Source: Litomosoides sigmodontis (taxonomy: Eukaryota; Nematoda; Chromadorea; Rhabditida; Onchocercidae). Taken from it: a stretch of 64,000 bases of DNA. Both the position numbers and the translations under genes were made by a program. The stretch covers positions 8,830,898 to 8,894,897 of the forward strand of contig OY718808.1 in assembly GCA_963070105.1 (NCBI GenBank). The letters are read 5' to 3'. Below the pieces are notes generated by a model, which worked only from the letters and a program-made list of their open reading frames with translations, did not search any database and was not told the origin of the DNA. This document shows, in pieces, positions 1 through 17,462 of this stretch. Each line of letters opens with the position of its first letter. Position 1 is the stretch's first letter.

Positions 1-1851
1 GAATAAATGGAAATACGATATCGCGCGGTATATTTCTTTCATCTTCAAGAAGTTACAATTGTAAAAATCTCCTGAAATTTCACACCTTAGAATAAATGAA
101 TGGTCAAAAAAGAGAAAATTGTGGACATTCGTAAGCTCATCAACAGCAACAAACATAGTAGTACTTTTAAATAAATTAATTGTAATCTCAAATATTTAAT
201 ATTTAAATTTGGCTATAAATCTAAGGATAATAAATTTTATAGCTAAAAAAATACCCTTTATATTAAGCTTGGTATACGTAAAAGCTCACGCCGAAAAAAA
301 TGATTTCAAAATAAGCAGTCAAAGGTCATCATAATGAAATGTGAAAAGTTTTCCAAAAGAGACAAACTGTTATCACACATACAGTGAATTCCTTTTGAAA
401 GTAACTGAAATTAATTAATTGACGATCTAATTTGAAAGTCTACTGCAACGATGTGAAACAAAAGATGAGATGTCAAAATTGTTTTTAAGGAAAAAAAACT
501 GCTCAAAGAATTCATTCTCGTAATTTGCATATTTTCGTCACAACGGTCAACGGCTAATGTAATCGAAAGTTTTTTGACTTTAACTATGTTTCCTTGTTAC
601 AATAATAACAGTTAGGGCTCAAACTGTTGGCAAAAGATCGAATTTCAGCAAATAAATCACGCAACAAGGCTTCTTCGATCATTTTAATATTTTCAAAATT
701 TATCAAGTGATGTAGCAGCGAAAGAGAAACAAGTCACTCTCTCTCTCTCTCTCTCTTCATATTAATGTAGTAATGTCCGAGGAATTAGAGAGGTAAGAAT
801 TAACAAAAGTGTAAGCTCAACTAACGTGAATATACTTCTTAACATAGTTGCATCGTGTCGCATCGTTTTGCGATGATGGATTATTGAAATTTCACAATGA
901 ACGGAAGATTTAAGCAGACAAATTCACTCGCCATGTTATTCATTCCTCTTCTCCACCTACCCTTACTCTTTCTAATTCAAACTAATTAAAATTTCATTTT
1001 ATCAATAGTATCTCATCATTCTTTGTAAGTGCAAAATTCCTCCCTCACATTTTCAAATTTAAATAACTGCAAGAAGTCGCTCCCTATTATCTTTGCGACT
1101 CGGCAAACCAGATATGCGCCGATGAGAAGCTAAATTAAAACTCAATTTGCCATGCTTCATTAAAAATAAAATTGAGAATAATAAAAGTGATCATTAAGGT
1201 GTCTTTAATGAGTGGAGAATTCTCCATGCTTTAAACGTAATAAAATACGTCGTTTTGCAGTTTTCACAGCGAAAAAACAAAAGCGAAAGTGAAAAAATGT
1301 TAATATTAATGCATATTCGAGCAGCAAAGAATACAAAAATAAAATGACGAACGCTTCCAATTCCTAAATTTTAATTCTACGACTAATTACTGCTCATTGC
1401 CATTCTATCTTCTCCATCCATTAAACCAATAAATTTTTTCTAAAACAATAATTTTCTCTTTGTATTGGCACTTCCATCCGCAGTTCACTATCCACATCAC
1501 TGATAAAGAGAGAGAGAGAGAGAGACAGAGATGCATATTTATATTCTTATATAAATATATTATGTAATAAATATGTGATGCTGCTAATACAATAAAGATG
1601 CGTGTATATGTGTTGCTCGTACAATAAAGGCGTGTGTTGCTAATACGATAAAGATGTGTGTGTGTGTGTGTGCACATCTAACAGTATAGTTAATTTTATT
1701 GTTATAGAAATATATATTCTACAACAATAAAATAAATTACGTGTGCAGCATACGCATTCTCCACTTGTAACATTAAAGAGGTGCCGTAAGAAAGATGGCT
1801 GATGAGAGAATGAGGATGGAGTGGAAGTGATGATGCAATTTGAAATTGAAC
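1..1851. other. Non-coding stretch left of the B-box 2 exon
   Basis: I see no supported exon here. The stretch should hold introns, and perhaps exons, of the TRIM9-like gene on the minus strand, whose coiled-coil, FN3 and SPRY parts are expected to lie further left. It is AT-rich with short CT and GA runs (near 739-756 and 1507-1525) and the degenerate tandem repeat listed separately at 1578-1672. Confidence 0.5.
1578..1672. repeat. Degenerate tandem repeat ending in a TG run
   Basis: Three imperfect copies of a unit containing TTGCTAATACAATAAAGATG follow one another. Copies differ by a few substitutions and by a TATATG insertion in the first. The last copy runs into a (TG) dinucleotide tract. 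It lies in an intron of the minus-strand TRIM9-like gene. Confidence 0.7.
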
Positions 1852-4360
1852 CTTTTGTGTTTTGGAAATTTTGTCGAGACTTTGCACATCGTGACTGGAA
1901 TGTTTCCGTTCTTGCAAGCAACGGCAGCACACCGCCACTCGGCAAATCATGCAGTACATTGAAAGACTTTCACACGGATGATTTGAACATTTCGAGTCTT
2001 TTGGCAGCAGACCGATTTGTGTCCGACACGATCTTCTAAATTTAATTCATTTTAGAAAATTTCAACTTTAGCACTAAAATTCATTTGCTAATTTGAGAGT
2101 GAAAAAAGCAAAAATTGGAAAACTATCATTGTGGATAATTTATTCGCACTGCTTATACTAAAAACACACAAAAAAAAGAAGCTTGAAATTTCGAACAAAA
2201 AAAAAACAAAAAAAATGACTTTTTTTCCGCCAAAAAAAAAGGTGCAAAGCAAAAGAAAAAATTTCTTTAACTAACACTTTTTTTTTTTGTTCGAAATTTC
2301 AACAAATGAATGGATGAATTTATGAGAAAAATAAAAATTACTGGAATAATTTCATGGAAAAAGTGAAATAATTCTCATTTCATTAGTTACACATGGCATT
2401 TTGATGAGCAAACAAAAGCTATTAGTGATTGATATTCAATTGCTGGGGAAAACGAAACCTTGCGGAAGGTGGCACTAATTTATGTGAAGCTAAAGGTCCA
2501 CGTGCTGGATGCAACGAAGCTTGGCATGACTGGCAGTAGTAAATATCACATTGTTCACAGAAGACATTAGCTAACGCTGGTTCCTCACTATCGCAGAGCT
2601 GAAAGAGAGAGAACGGATCGAAGTACGACACTCCATATTTCATCCAATACACCTTAGTAGTCTTTCCTACCTCTTATTATCGGAAACATCTAATGATTTA
2701 TCGTAAATTCAAGTTCAATGTGATGAAGCTCTATGATAACGATCAGTGAGGATTTCCAATCACCAGCTTCAGGTAGGTCTTTTCGACGTATTCGCACGTG
2801 ATATCTACTTTTTGTGATTTTTTTTCCTAATATTTAACTTAATTTTTATCTAAAATCAACAATGAAATGAAAAAAAAAAGTGCCTGGCAGTTATATGTGT
2901 GTTCACTGTTACCGTTCTTATCTCGAACTGATAGACTACCTGAATGATATCTGAAATGCATTGATCTTAACGTTCAGAATTTACTTTTCCATTCACGTAG
3001 AGAAAATGATTCATACGACGATTAGGTACACTCCGATGCGACGAATACCTTGCTAACTTTACTTTATTAATACCTCAAATGAAACTCTCTATTAGAGTAA
3101 TAAAAAATTCAAAGTTTCGTCCGCGCACCTTTTGATAACATTAACAAGAGCATTATTAGTAGGTATGAGCATAACAGTTTGTTCATCCGGAAAAATTGTC
3201 GGTTTATGGCATGCTTTGCATGTAACAACCCATCCTGAAGTGGATGGTGTTAAAATGGATGGTAGACGATGTCCACCGAAATATCCGGAAGGTGAAGGAT
3301 GCACACCTGTTGAACCAATTAATGACGGAGGTCGAGAACCTGAAAACATTGCTCCACGTAACAGTAATTATCGTACGTTTATCAAATATTCCAATAAGAT
3401 ATATAAATAAAACGCATCAAAAAACACTTGATGAAATGTTAAATTCTGCTACGTAAAGATAAAAAATTCTCCTACCGGAGACGACCACACCGCTGTCGGT
3501 TTCCGATGTGATCGACAGTTTGTCACTTTCAATATCCTGATCAGAAATGCATAACGAGATTGTATCGCTAGCTCCTAGAAATTAAATTCTTTAAATCCCC
3601 TTCGATGAACTATCAAAAAAATGAAGAGAAAATTGATCAAAATTTGCAAAATTTTTCATAATTTGTAAAAAAAAATTGAATTTTTTTAAAATTTCCAATA
3701 AATGAGATGTTGAATAGTGACTGTTTCCAATGATTCAGTGTATCATTGTGGTGTAGAATAGCAGCTCATTCTTTAAAAAACATTTTTAAATATTTTTCTT
3801 AAATAAATATTTGCAGGATTTTTTGCTCAATGATAATCACTATCGTAGTACAGTTAATAATAACCACATGGGTAAATTATTGCTTTTTTTTGCTTATTAG
3901 CTTTATCAATTTTAAATAATTTTTCAGTATAGCATCTTCTTTTTCTCCAATTATAAAATTGAATTAATTCACTTATGTTTTCTACCGTTCATTTATTGTA
4001 TTACAAAATTAAACAGTCAGAGTGATTCTCGTTCGTACGAAGTACTCATTATGTGAGGTATTTCAAAATGGAAAAGTTGATAGGCCGAACAGTTCGTGGC
4101 GTAATTTGAAGTAATATGAAGTATGATTAAATAATGTATGTGATAATAATAACTTGTAAATGATTGCAAACCGCTGCTTGATGGTAGCAATAGTGGGGTG
4201 GTACCATGAAGGTGCGGAAACGATGGTGTCCCAAGTGTCGTACTACCGTCATGAGTGTGCGGTGTTGATGAGGACTGCGGAGTAGTGTGGCAAACAGGTT
4301 GCTGACACTGTACCACACATCGGCGGCAATAGCTATGTGCGCAATTGAGAAGTATCGGTT
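1852..4360 (-). CDS. madd-2: TRIM9/MADD-2-like RING and B-box E3 ubiquitin ligase (middle part)
   Basis: Five exons on the minus strand: 4360-4172, 3339-3129, 2950-2884, 2598-2459 and 2035-1852. All phases close. Exon 1 holds the second half of a RING finger (motif EPILLNCAHSYCRRC). Exon 2 is a Ser/Pro/His linker with CKACHKP, the late RING cysteines. Exons 3-4 hold B-box 1 (NCQ|LCDSEEP, then CEQCDIYYCQSC, and GPLASHKLVPP as in TRIM9). Exon 5 holds B-box 2 (MYCMICRVAVCCRCL, then HSSHD). The order and spacing match TRIM9/TRIM67 and C. elegans MADD-2, which binds the netrin receptor UNC-40/DCC and directs axon and muscle-arm guidance. The intron after 2884 seems to start with GC rather than GT. 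The first exon with the initial CPxC lies upstream and was not found. The coiled coil, COS, FN3 and SPRY parts should lie beyond position 1. Confidence 0.85.
2184..2301. repeat. Inverted repeat in an intron
   Basis: The arm starting near 2184 (GAAATTTCGAACAAAAAAAA) is matched in reverse complement by the arm ending near 2301. This gives a stem of about 20 bp around a loop of some 70 bases. It sits in the intron between the B-box 1 and B-box 2 exons. Part of the stem is an A/T run, so only about 12 bp is informative. Confidence 0.6.
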
Positions 4361-4392
4361 CTGTGAAAACAAATAACTTACTTCATCAGAGG

Positions 4393-4428
4393 ATGTTTGT
4401 TTGTTTGTTTGTTTGTTTGTTTGTTTAT
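4393..4428. repeat. (TTTG)n microsatellite
   Basis: About eight or nine perfect TTTG units lie just upstream of the RING exon of the minus-strand TRIM9-like gene. Confidence 0.9.
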
Positions 4429-7400
4429 TTCGCTGTCCATCAGTGCAGCTGCATTATCATTTATCATCCCTATCAGATGGAATTAACGAAATTTTAATCT
4501 CAACAAAGCGGCAGTGGCAGAACTCTAGTGACAGCGAAAGTTTGCTTCCCAAATTAATCACCAAAATTCCCAACTGATATTAGCAGCAATTCCCAGCTGC
4601 AGTTGTGGGAGTAAATTTTTGACTTTTGAAAGTTAAGAAGTGGAAAAAAAGTTATCTTTTTAAAAATCAAATAGCAAAGAATTTTTTTTTTTTTGCACAT
4701 TCTTCCATTGACCAAACAAGTGATCAATATCTAAATGGACGATGCAAAGGTGACAAATGTTTATTACTTTTCCATTAATAGTTTTCAAATTGGATTAACT
4801 TAGACTTGGCATACAAGTACGTAGCGGTTAAAGGTCAAAAAGTTATGTTGAGAAAGATTTCTTAGATTATTCTAGAATTTTTGTTTTGCAAAACAAATGA
4901 AAAAAAAAATGAATATAAAAGGGAAAACATTTTAGAGGAGTCATTTCGTAAGCGTAAATTCTAAGTTATACCTGTAAAAAATTCGTTGCAAAATAAGCAT
5001 TTTAATTCGTCTTCCATTTTCATCCACTAATTAATTAATGAATTAAATCTCAATTCTCTCTTCTTGCTGTTGTTCGCTCAGTTCAGCCGTTGTGCAATGA
5101 TAAATACATCATATCAGGTTATATCCGGAGAGACGACTTGACACGAAGGTGCAGAAAGCAGAACGAGGTAGAGGGGTAGTGAAGGTGGGAAGAAAACTGA
5201 AATCTCAATTAAAATGGAAACGAGCGTACGTTTTATACGATTACGATTAACTTCCGAGATAAGCGTTTTCAAAATGATTAATTGCTCGTTTTGTATATTT
5301 TGCTTGATTCTCCAAAATTTGGCAACAAATAACTCAGAAAATTTATGTTCGTATATTTATTGCCAACCCTAGTTGCCACTTTGAAAAAGAAATTTCTTAA
5401 TTACTACTTTAGTTAATTTCGTCCTTTTTGCTTCGTAATTTCACAAATGAAAGAAAACTTTTGAGGAATTTTCTTTTTCTCGTTTTTTCTTTTCAAAATT
5501 CGTTTTCTCCAGCATGAGCTACACACAACATAAAATTACGTATTTCAATTAGTAATTGAAGAAAAGTGAAAAAATTTTTTGTCAAATAAATGAAGAAATA
5601 GCAACAATTATCAACTGAAAATACAACATATTTTTAAAACATTTAACAAAGAATTCCTATAATTAATAAAAAATTATTAGCAAAAATTTGTAGAACAAAA
5701 AAAAAATTCCCATTTTCTACCAATCTCAAATGGAAGAAAAAATTAAGCTAAGAAATTTAATTGAATTATATAAGCCATTACTGAGAAACAGGTCCGATGA
5801 GGGAGTGGATGGGAACTGAAGAGGGAGGAGGAAGGGGAAGGCAGGGGGAGGGAGCGAGGTAGTAATATATTGAAAGCTGTGATGGCTAAGATGAAAGATG
5901 ATATTAGCATAATGTATATTATTTACTGTTACCATTCATAAAGGTCAAATAAACTATGAAATTTTATCAAAGCGCTCTTCCCACTGTCTTCAATTTCCGC
6001 TTGCTTTCTCAGTTTAATCAGTTCAACAAGGTAAATTAGTAAAAATTTATTAATGCCAAAAAAGCAGCAAAGATCATAGCAAAGCGTCGACTAGAAAATA
6101 GAAAGATAAATAAAGCATTTTGTTTATATTTTAAAAAAAAAAGAAAAGTGAACTTTATCCTTTTGAGGATTTTAATTCAACAATTCAATTAGTTTATTGA
6201 ATTGTTAAATTAATTGAAAAGAGGGAGAGAGAGAGAGAGAGGAGAGAATTAACTGCTACGCTTTTTAATTTATTGAAAAGCAAATTCTTTTGGTAAAAAT
6301 TCTCAGCTTTTTCATCATTTTACACTTATAGCATTACGTATGAAACGTCACTTATTTCAAGCAATAAATAATTACAATTAGAAATTTCATTTTGTGAAGT
6401 GGTTTTTGGGGGGTTTTTTTTGAAATGAAACCTTCGTATGATCAATTAGTTGAATCATATTGGATCTAAATTTTTAAACCTTTCAGACCGCAACTATAAC
6501 AATGAGGAAATGACGTTGATTTTCAAATTAATAAATAATTTCTAAACTATTTTTCAATAATATTATTTGCCAAATTAGAATAATCAGATATACTTCATAT
6601 TTTCGAATTTATTTCCTTCTACCTGTTGCTTCTCTCACAATTCTTTTTTATGTTTTGCGACTGATAGTATTTATCGGAATTTAAAAATGAAAAGATGCAA
6701 AATGGGATAACAGTAGAAATCAAAGAATATCATCGATGAATTAATTAGCTCTGAAGTATGCCGCAGATATGGTCCATGACGAATTCGTTGAATTCAATTA
6801 ATTCTGTGAATGCAAATGGATGAGACACATTTGCTAATCCGAGGAATAATGTGATTGTTATGATGCTTGAGAAATCATGGAAATACAACGCAATTAATTA
6901 GAATCATGATAATTATAATCATGATTATCTCTGTTCATTATCATTTGCAATGTCATACTTTGTTCTAGCAAATATGCAAAACACGCAAATGATTGTCATT
7001 CTTGCAAAAATCAACTTGCTACCTACAAATCGTCCCAATCAATAACTGCTATTGTGATATTTAAGCAGAAAAAAAACCGGTGGACTATCAGTGTTAAATT
7101 AAATTATGCAAAAAAAAATGGATAATCTCTTTTTGCTTAATATTAATTTTTAAAAATGCAACAAATGTTACACATATATGAGAAATTGAAATGGTAGTTT
7201 TGAACAACAATTGTCACATTTTTCTCCTTCAAACTAGTTGCAAATAAAAATTTGACAAAACGCAATAAAAATGATTGATTAATTGATAGGAATGAGTGAA
7301 ATGATCAGATTAAGCATACCTTGGACAAATTACCGAAAATAAAAATTTTAAATTGAACTAAATCCAAAGAAAAAAACATAATTCTTTCTGAGCCATAATC

Positions 7401-8160
7401 TATCAAGGATTAAACCAAAAGAAGAAAGATATTTTTAAATTAAATGGCATGAAATTATTTTGCGGTGCAACATGAATGTGAAGTTAGCTTTTCAAATTGA
7501 AGTGAATTAGCTACGCATGTTTCGGTGAAATGTTCAGGTGAACGAAGGAGAGAGAAGAAAGCATGGCGTTAACACGAGAGGTAAAATAAAATGATCGTTG
7601 AATTTTTGAAAATGATTTTTTCGAGAACGCTTCCGTGCATTATGATTGTAAATAGCAAATTGAAGTTAGCTATATTCTATGCATCTAGGGAGAGAGAGAG
7701 AGAGAGGGAGAGAGAGGGAGAGGGGAGGATGGATGGATGGAAGAAATAAAGCAAAATGCTCCTTAACATTTTCCTTCTTTCTTTCTCTCCACCTCTTCGC
7801 CTCCCCATGCTTCCTCACTCTTCCTCTACGGCACTACAACGGAACTACATGGTAATTTGGAAAACTTCAAAATTTTGTAAAATTTATCGTTTATCTTTTA
7901 TTTCCTCCCGTTCGTTCCTCTCTTCACACCCCCGTCTCACATCTACGCATAGAGTGCTGGGATATTGGAATATTTCTAATTGAATTTATAGCACTCTTTT
8001 CAAATGCATTTATTACGCAATGAGAAGACAATTGTTTGACATTTCAAAATGAGAATAGTCAAATGTAATAAAAATTATTTGCTGCAAAAAGTTGAAATAT
8101 TTGTTGGCGAAGTAAAAATACGAGAATTTCGATTAAATTCAAATAAAAAACATTAACTTC

Positions 8161-8162
<2 letters not shown>

Positions 8163-8242
<80 letters not shown>
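8163..8242. repeat. (CT)n microsatellite
   Basis: About 40 uninterrupted CT units. Shorter CT/GA runs recur across the window (for example 7690-7722, 18540-18580, 35680-35705 and 44244-44264), but this is the longest. Confidence 0.95.
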
Positions 8243-8243
<1 letters not shown>

Positions 8244-9795
8244 AATCACTTTCCAATTGATTGCTTGGATCATTCAAACAATTAGTGAAGCACTGATAAT
8301 AAACTAATTTAAAGAACAATTTAAATGTTCTGTTTATGAATTTACCTTTTTTAAAAATTATTAATACACAAAACTTTCACACTTCTAATTCCTTTTTTTT
8401 TCAGCGATAAAAGAAGGAATGCAACGAAATGAGGAGAGATAGAAAGAGACAGGAGAGATTGAACAGTGAAATACGAGGTGAATTTTTTTGAATTTGCAAG
8501 AAGAAAATTTGAACGTTTTGAAAAAAAAAGCAAACACATTACTCAATTGAACAATGAAATGTTTAACTTTGGTTGATAAGCACAAAGTTGATAAGTGAAA
8601 ATAATAAAAATGCATAGTAGCAGGAAGAGTGGCGGAACAACGATGGAAGAGAGTATTTCAAAAACTGAAAATTAATTTCCCATTGAACAACATTTAGAGA
8701 AATAAAAAAACATTCCGGTTCCAAAGCATCCACCTAAATCTTCTCCTACCTGTTGCTCGAACAAAATGATGAATTGTAGGCAAAAAAAAAAGAATTGGAA
8801 AAAGACGGGCTCGCACTGATGAAAGAAGAAAATGCTTTTTGCACTAATTTCAAATATTCCGCTTTTTCTTCCCTTTCATACCACCAACGAAAACCAACTT
8901 TTACGATTAAATAATTATGCAAGTGTTATTTGTACAGTGAACCTGTGAACCTGAGACTATCGTGATTGTGCCCCATTCAAAGATTTGTTTGACAATTGAA
9001 ATTTCCTTTTAATGCACAAAATTCAATTGTATGATTATGTAAACAAAAAAAAATTTACGATAATTATTTTAAGAAGACAAATGATAATTTGCATAATTAC
9101 ATCATATCTAAGCCAGACGCTTTGCATATTCATATCATCCAAAATATGGAAAGTTTGAGTTTTGAAACTTAAAAAAGTATTAAATATTTCTCGTACAATC
9201 CTTTTTTTTCTATTACATTGAATTATTTCTCAAGGCTTAAAAAAAAATTTATATTATAAATAATTTAAAAGAGTTTCTACTAGACGAAATGAATTTGAAC
9301 TTTTGAAAAGTAAAAGAAAAATATTTTTTGCAAAGGAAAGAATAATGAAATATTAATTGACTGCAAAAATAAAGAGGAAACGAAAGTACAATGTGAAAGA
9401 TTGAATTACATAATTGACCAATAACATTCCCATCAGAAAATAAAAGTAACATTTAAAAAAAAAAAGAACTACCAGCGTCTTCCACACTTCTGCACACTAA
9501 AATTTCAACGTTAAAACGTTTTTTAATTGATTTATTAAGGAAGAAAGAATATTCTCGCCATTTTAAGTCAAATTCAAATAAAAAATTTTTAACATTCATA
9601 GTAAATTCAACAACGCTAAACCATTTCATTCAGTCATACGAAGAGTGAATCGTTTAAGTGATAATGATTATGTTGTTAGGATGAAATTTAAATGTCATTT
9701 TAACTGCAAAAGGAAAAGGCTTAACGAAAGAGAATAATCATTCTAAGGTAATGCTAATTGGAAAAAAGAGAGGGCATAGTGTGAGATGGCTCAAG

Positions 9796-9925
9796 CGGAA
9801 TAAAATGATGGATCAATGTGATGCAAACCGTATAAAATGATGGATCAATGTGATGCAAACCGTATAAAATGATGGATCAATGTGATGCAAACCGCATAAA
9901 ATGATTGATCAGTGTGACATAAATC
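9796..9925. repeat. 32-bp minisatellite, four copies
   Basis: A unit built around TAAAATGATGGATCAATGTG is repeated four times in direct orientation. The middle copies are identical; the first and last have diverged. No ORF spans it. Confidence 0.9.
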
Positions 9926-11608
9926 GAAGTGCATGTGCTGGCTGTAATCAATGCAACAACAATGTGAAAAGCTTATAAGATTTTAGCTACCAGTGTAACA
10001 ATTTCTTCACTGCTATTATTTTAAGAAGTAAAATTTGTTGTACGTGCCTAGGTAGAGATACTCACGCACACATATGAATTGAAGTAAATAACGTGAATGG
10101 AACATTGTAAAGGAAGGGAGGATAACAGGGAGAGAGAGAGAGAGAGGGAGGGAAGCGAAATTTCTCCAGAAAAAAATGATGGCTTCAATGGGATGTCCAG
10201 TGTGCGTGTGCGACAAGGAAGGGTCAAGAATAAAGCCGGAAAGCTTGAATGGAGATGTGTGGTAAGCCCAGCGAAGCTCTCTTCCCTCTTGCCGCTCAGT
10301 TCTCTCCTTCTGTAAGAATGCTTCCTACTCAATAAAATTCAATCATTTAAATGAAATGAAATGAGTGAATCGCATTTTTAGGTGAATGACAAAGGATCTT
10401 CCATGTGACATTATAGATATGCTTTACGAAATCCGTTGAGATTTGAATAAAACTGATAGCAACCACTCTTCAATCAATCATTTCACCTCGAAATTTAATT
10501 CGTGCTTTCTCATTTAATCCTATAAAATAAGCCTTAATCATATAATCCAAGAATTATAAGCCAATTGTGCTATAATGAAAGTTCCACTTCATTTGTAGCT
10601 AATCATTGCTATGTTTTTTTTTTTGCTTCAATTTTTTTTCCCTTCATTAAATGATGAATTTGTCGTTCGGTTTTTAAAAATTTGATCAATTTCAAAGTTG
10701 GCTGTTGCATTAGGAGAAATCTGAATTGAAATAAACTTTGGATGAATCTATCCATAAATGATAAAATGATCAATCATCGATGCAACATATGATGTGATTA
10801 ATTAGACATGCGTAATCATTGGTGAATAAACTTTGCATTTTTTTCCCATTGTTTTCAATTTAATTTAAGCAGAATAGGATTGATCGTTTTGTTTTTCAAT
10901 AACTAGCAGCAAATTTAAAGTTAAATTAAATATTATTGAAATAGTAAACTGTGCTATGGTCACAACAATAATGCAAAAAAAAAAGGTCAATGCAAGCGCA
11001 ACTGATAATTGCTATTTCGACGACAACAGCAGCAGCAGCAGCAACGGCTACTACTAACTCCTACCTGCTAGGAGAAATTTCCTCGGCCTTTTTTCAATGA
11101 ATGAGTGAAGGAAGGAATGATGGAGTGGGAATGAAATTGCGAAAGGATGAAATGGTGGAGGACAGGACAACAGCTGCCATCTTCCTCTCCTTGCCCATCT
11201 CATCCGTGTTATTTGGTGCATTTATTTTCACTACAATTTCCTCCTATTTTGATATTATCACTCATTCGTCACTTTATCACATCACGCATTCCTCACAAAC
11301 GAATTGCAAAAATTTGAGCCGAAAATTCACTGGAAGTCTTTTACGTCTGGCGGTGTAGAGAACGATGGATGAAAATTTCTCTCGGAAAATAATAATAGTG
11401 ATAAATTGATTAACTTTTTAAATGAAATCATTCAGCTTGGCACAATTTGATGAAATTGTTGAAGTGAATGGAATGGATGAATTGATTTGTCATTTTATTC
11501 TAATATAATTGGAACAAATTAAGATGCTTTGGAATGCGCTCCCAGTTCAGTACCGGTTTATTATTGCTGATCAGTTTCTAACTTTCTAATAACCGGAAAT
11601 TCGATGAA
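9926..11608. other. Non-coding, with one weak plus-strand exon candidate
   Basis: Mostly without coding signal. One stretch could be an exon: after the acceptor at about 10168, a plus-strand frame beginning with ATG codons and containing GCPVCVCDKEG runs to a good donor (TGTG|GTAAGC, near 10262). No partner exon was found, so I do not annotate a gene. A CAG run lies near 11027-11042. Confidence 0.3.
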
Positions 11609-11848
11609 TTATGGGGCAACTGATAACGAATGCAACTTGCAATACGAACGACTACATAAACAATAACCATCCGCGATCGTACCTCGATCAGTTGCATCAT
11701 AATTATCAGCTTGAAGTACGAAGAGGAAGACATTTGCGCCACGACACATTGATGTATCGTTACAATTTACAGAAGAAATATTTATCTTAAATTTTGAGGC
11801 CAAAGAGGGATGACAGAGGAGGACAATGATGAGAAGTGAAAGGAATGG
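11609..11848 (-). CDS. Candidate exon of a secreted cysteine-containing protein
   Basis: Behind a good acceptor (CCCTAG) a minus-strand frame is open for 79 codons to a TAA. It starts with a hydrophobic run of signal-peptide type (PFLSLLIIVLLCHPSLAS) followed by a Cys-containing segment (NCNDTSMC, later YCLCSRSYC). A possible donor (CGAG|GTACGA) lies inside, so the last residues may be intron. There is no ATG in this exon, so a start exon must lie upstream. I could not find it, and the region just upstream is the large repeat array. I do not recognise the family. This is an inference from composition and splice signals only. Confidence 0.3.
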   Translation of the reverse strand, partial: PFLSLLIIVLLCHPSLASKFKINISSVNCNDTSMCRGANVFLFVLQADNYDATDRGTIADGYCLCSRSYCKLHSLSVAP

Positions 11849-12166
11849 CTAGGGAATAGTTCACACATCATTAAATTAAACGATATTTTTTTTTTTGAAA
11901 TGGGATGAATTGGAATGATTTGCTTTAATTTTTGAATGTAACGAATCATAAATTTTGTTTGTTAACCATTCCCCACAATTGTCATTGTTGTTGTTCTCGT
12001 CCCTTCCACTGTTGTTTGTTGTTCTTTTGAAAAAATTGCTGCGTTATGCTAATTTACAATAGAGCACTGCTAGCTATTCCTATCATTCTTCTTCCACGTT
12101 ATCAGTCAAATTCTGATAATAATTTAAGTGAGAATAGCAATAACAACAATAATTAATAATAATAGT

Positions 12167-12237
12167 AACAACAACAACAACAGCAACAACAACAACAGCA
12201 ACAACAACAACAGCAACAACAACAACAACAACAACAA
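12167..12237. repeat. CAA/CAG trinucleotide tract
   Basis: A run of CAA triplets with regular CAG interruptions directly borders the AAT array. It looks like the older, interrupted edge of a compound microsatellite. Confidence 0.9.

Positions 12238-17462
<5,225 letters not shown>

Larger units (their letters stand above)
4361..9795. other. Long non-coding stretch
   Basis: No supportable exon was found. Open frames here are short and built from homopolymers and CT/GA runs. This may be the first intron and promoter of the TRIM9-like gene. It holds a TTTG array, a CT array, and small palindromes such as AATCATGAT-loop-ATCATGATT near 6902. Confidence 0.5.

Noticed and set aside
3132..3456. Plus-strand ORFs over 3132-3456
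   Set aside because: They are antisense shadows of the RING exon of the minus-strand TRIM9-like gene.
5726..5935. Pro/Ser/Leu-rich minus-strand ORF
   Set aside because: It translates a GGAG-rich low-complexity tract.
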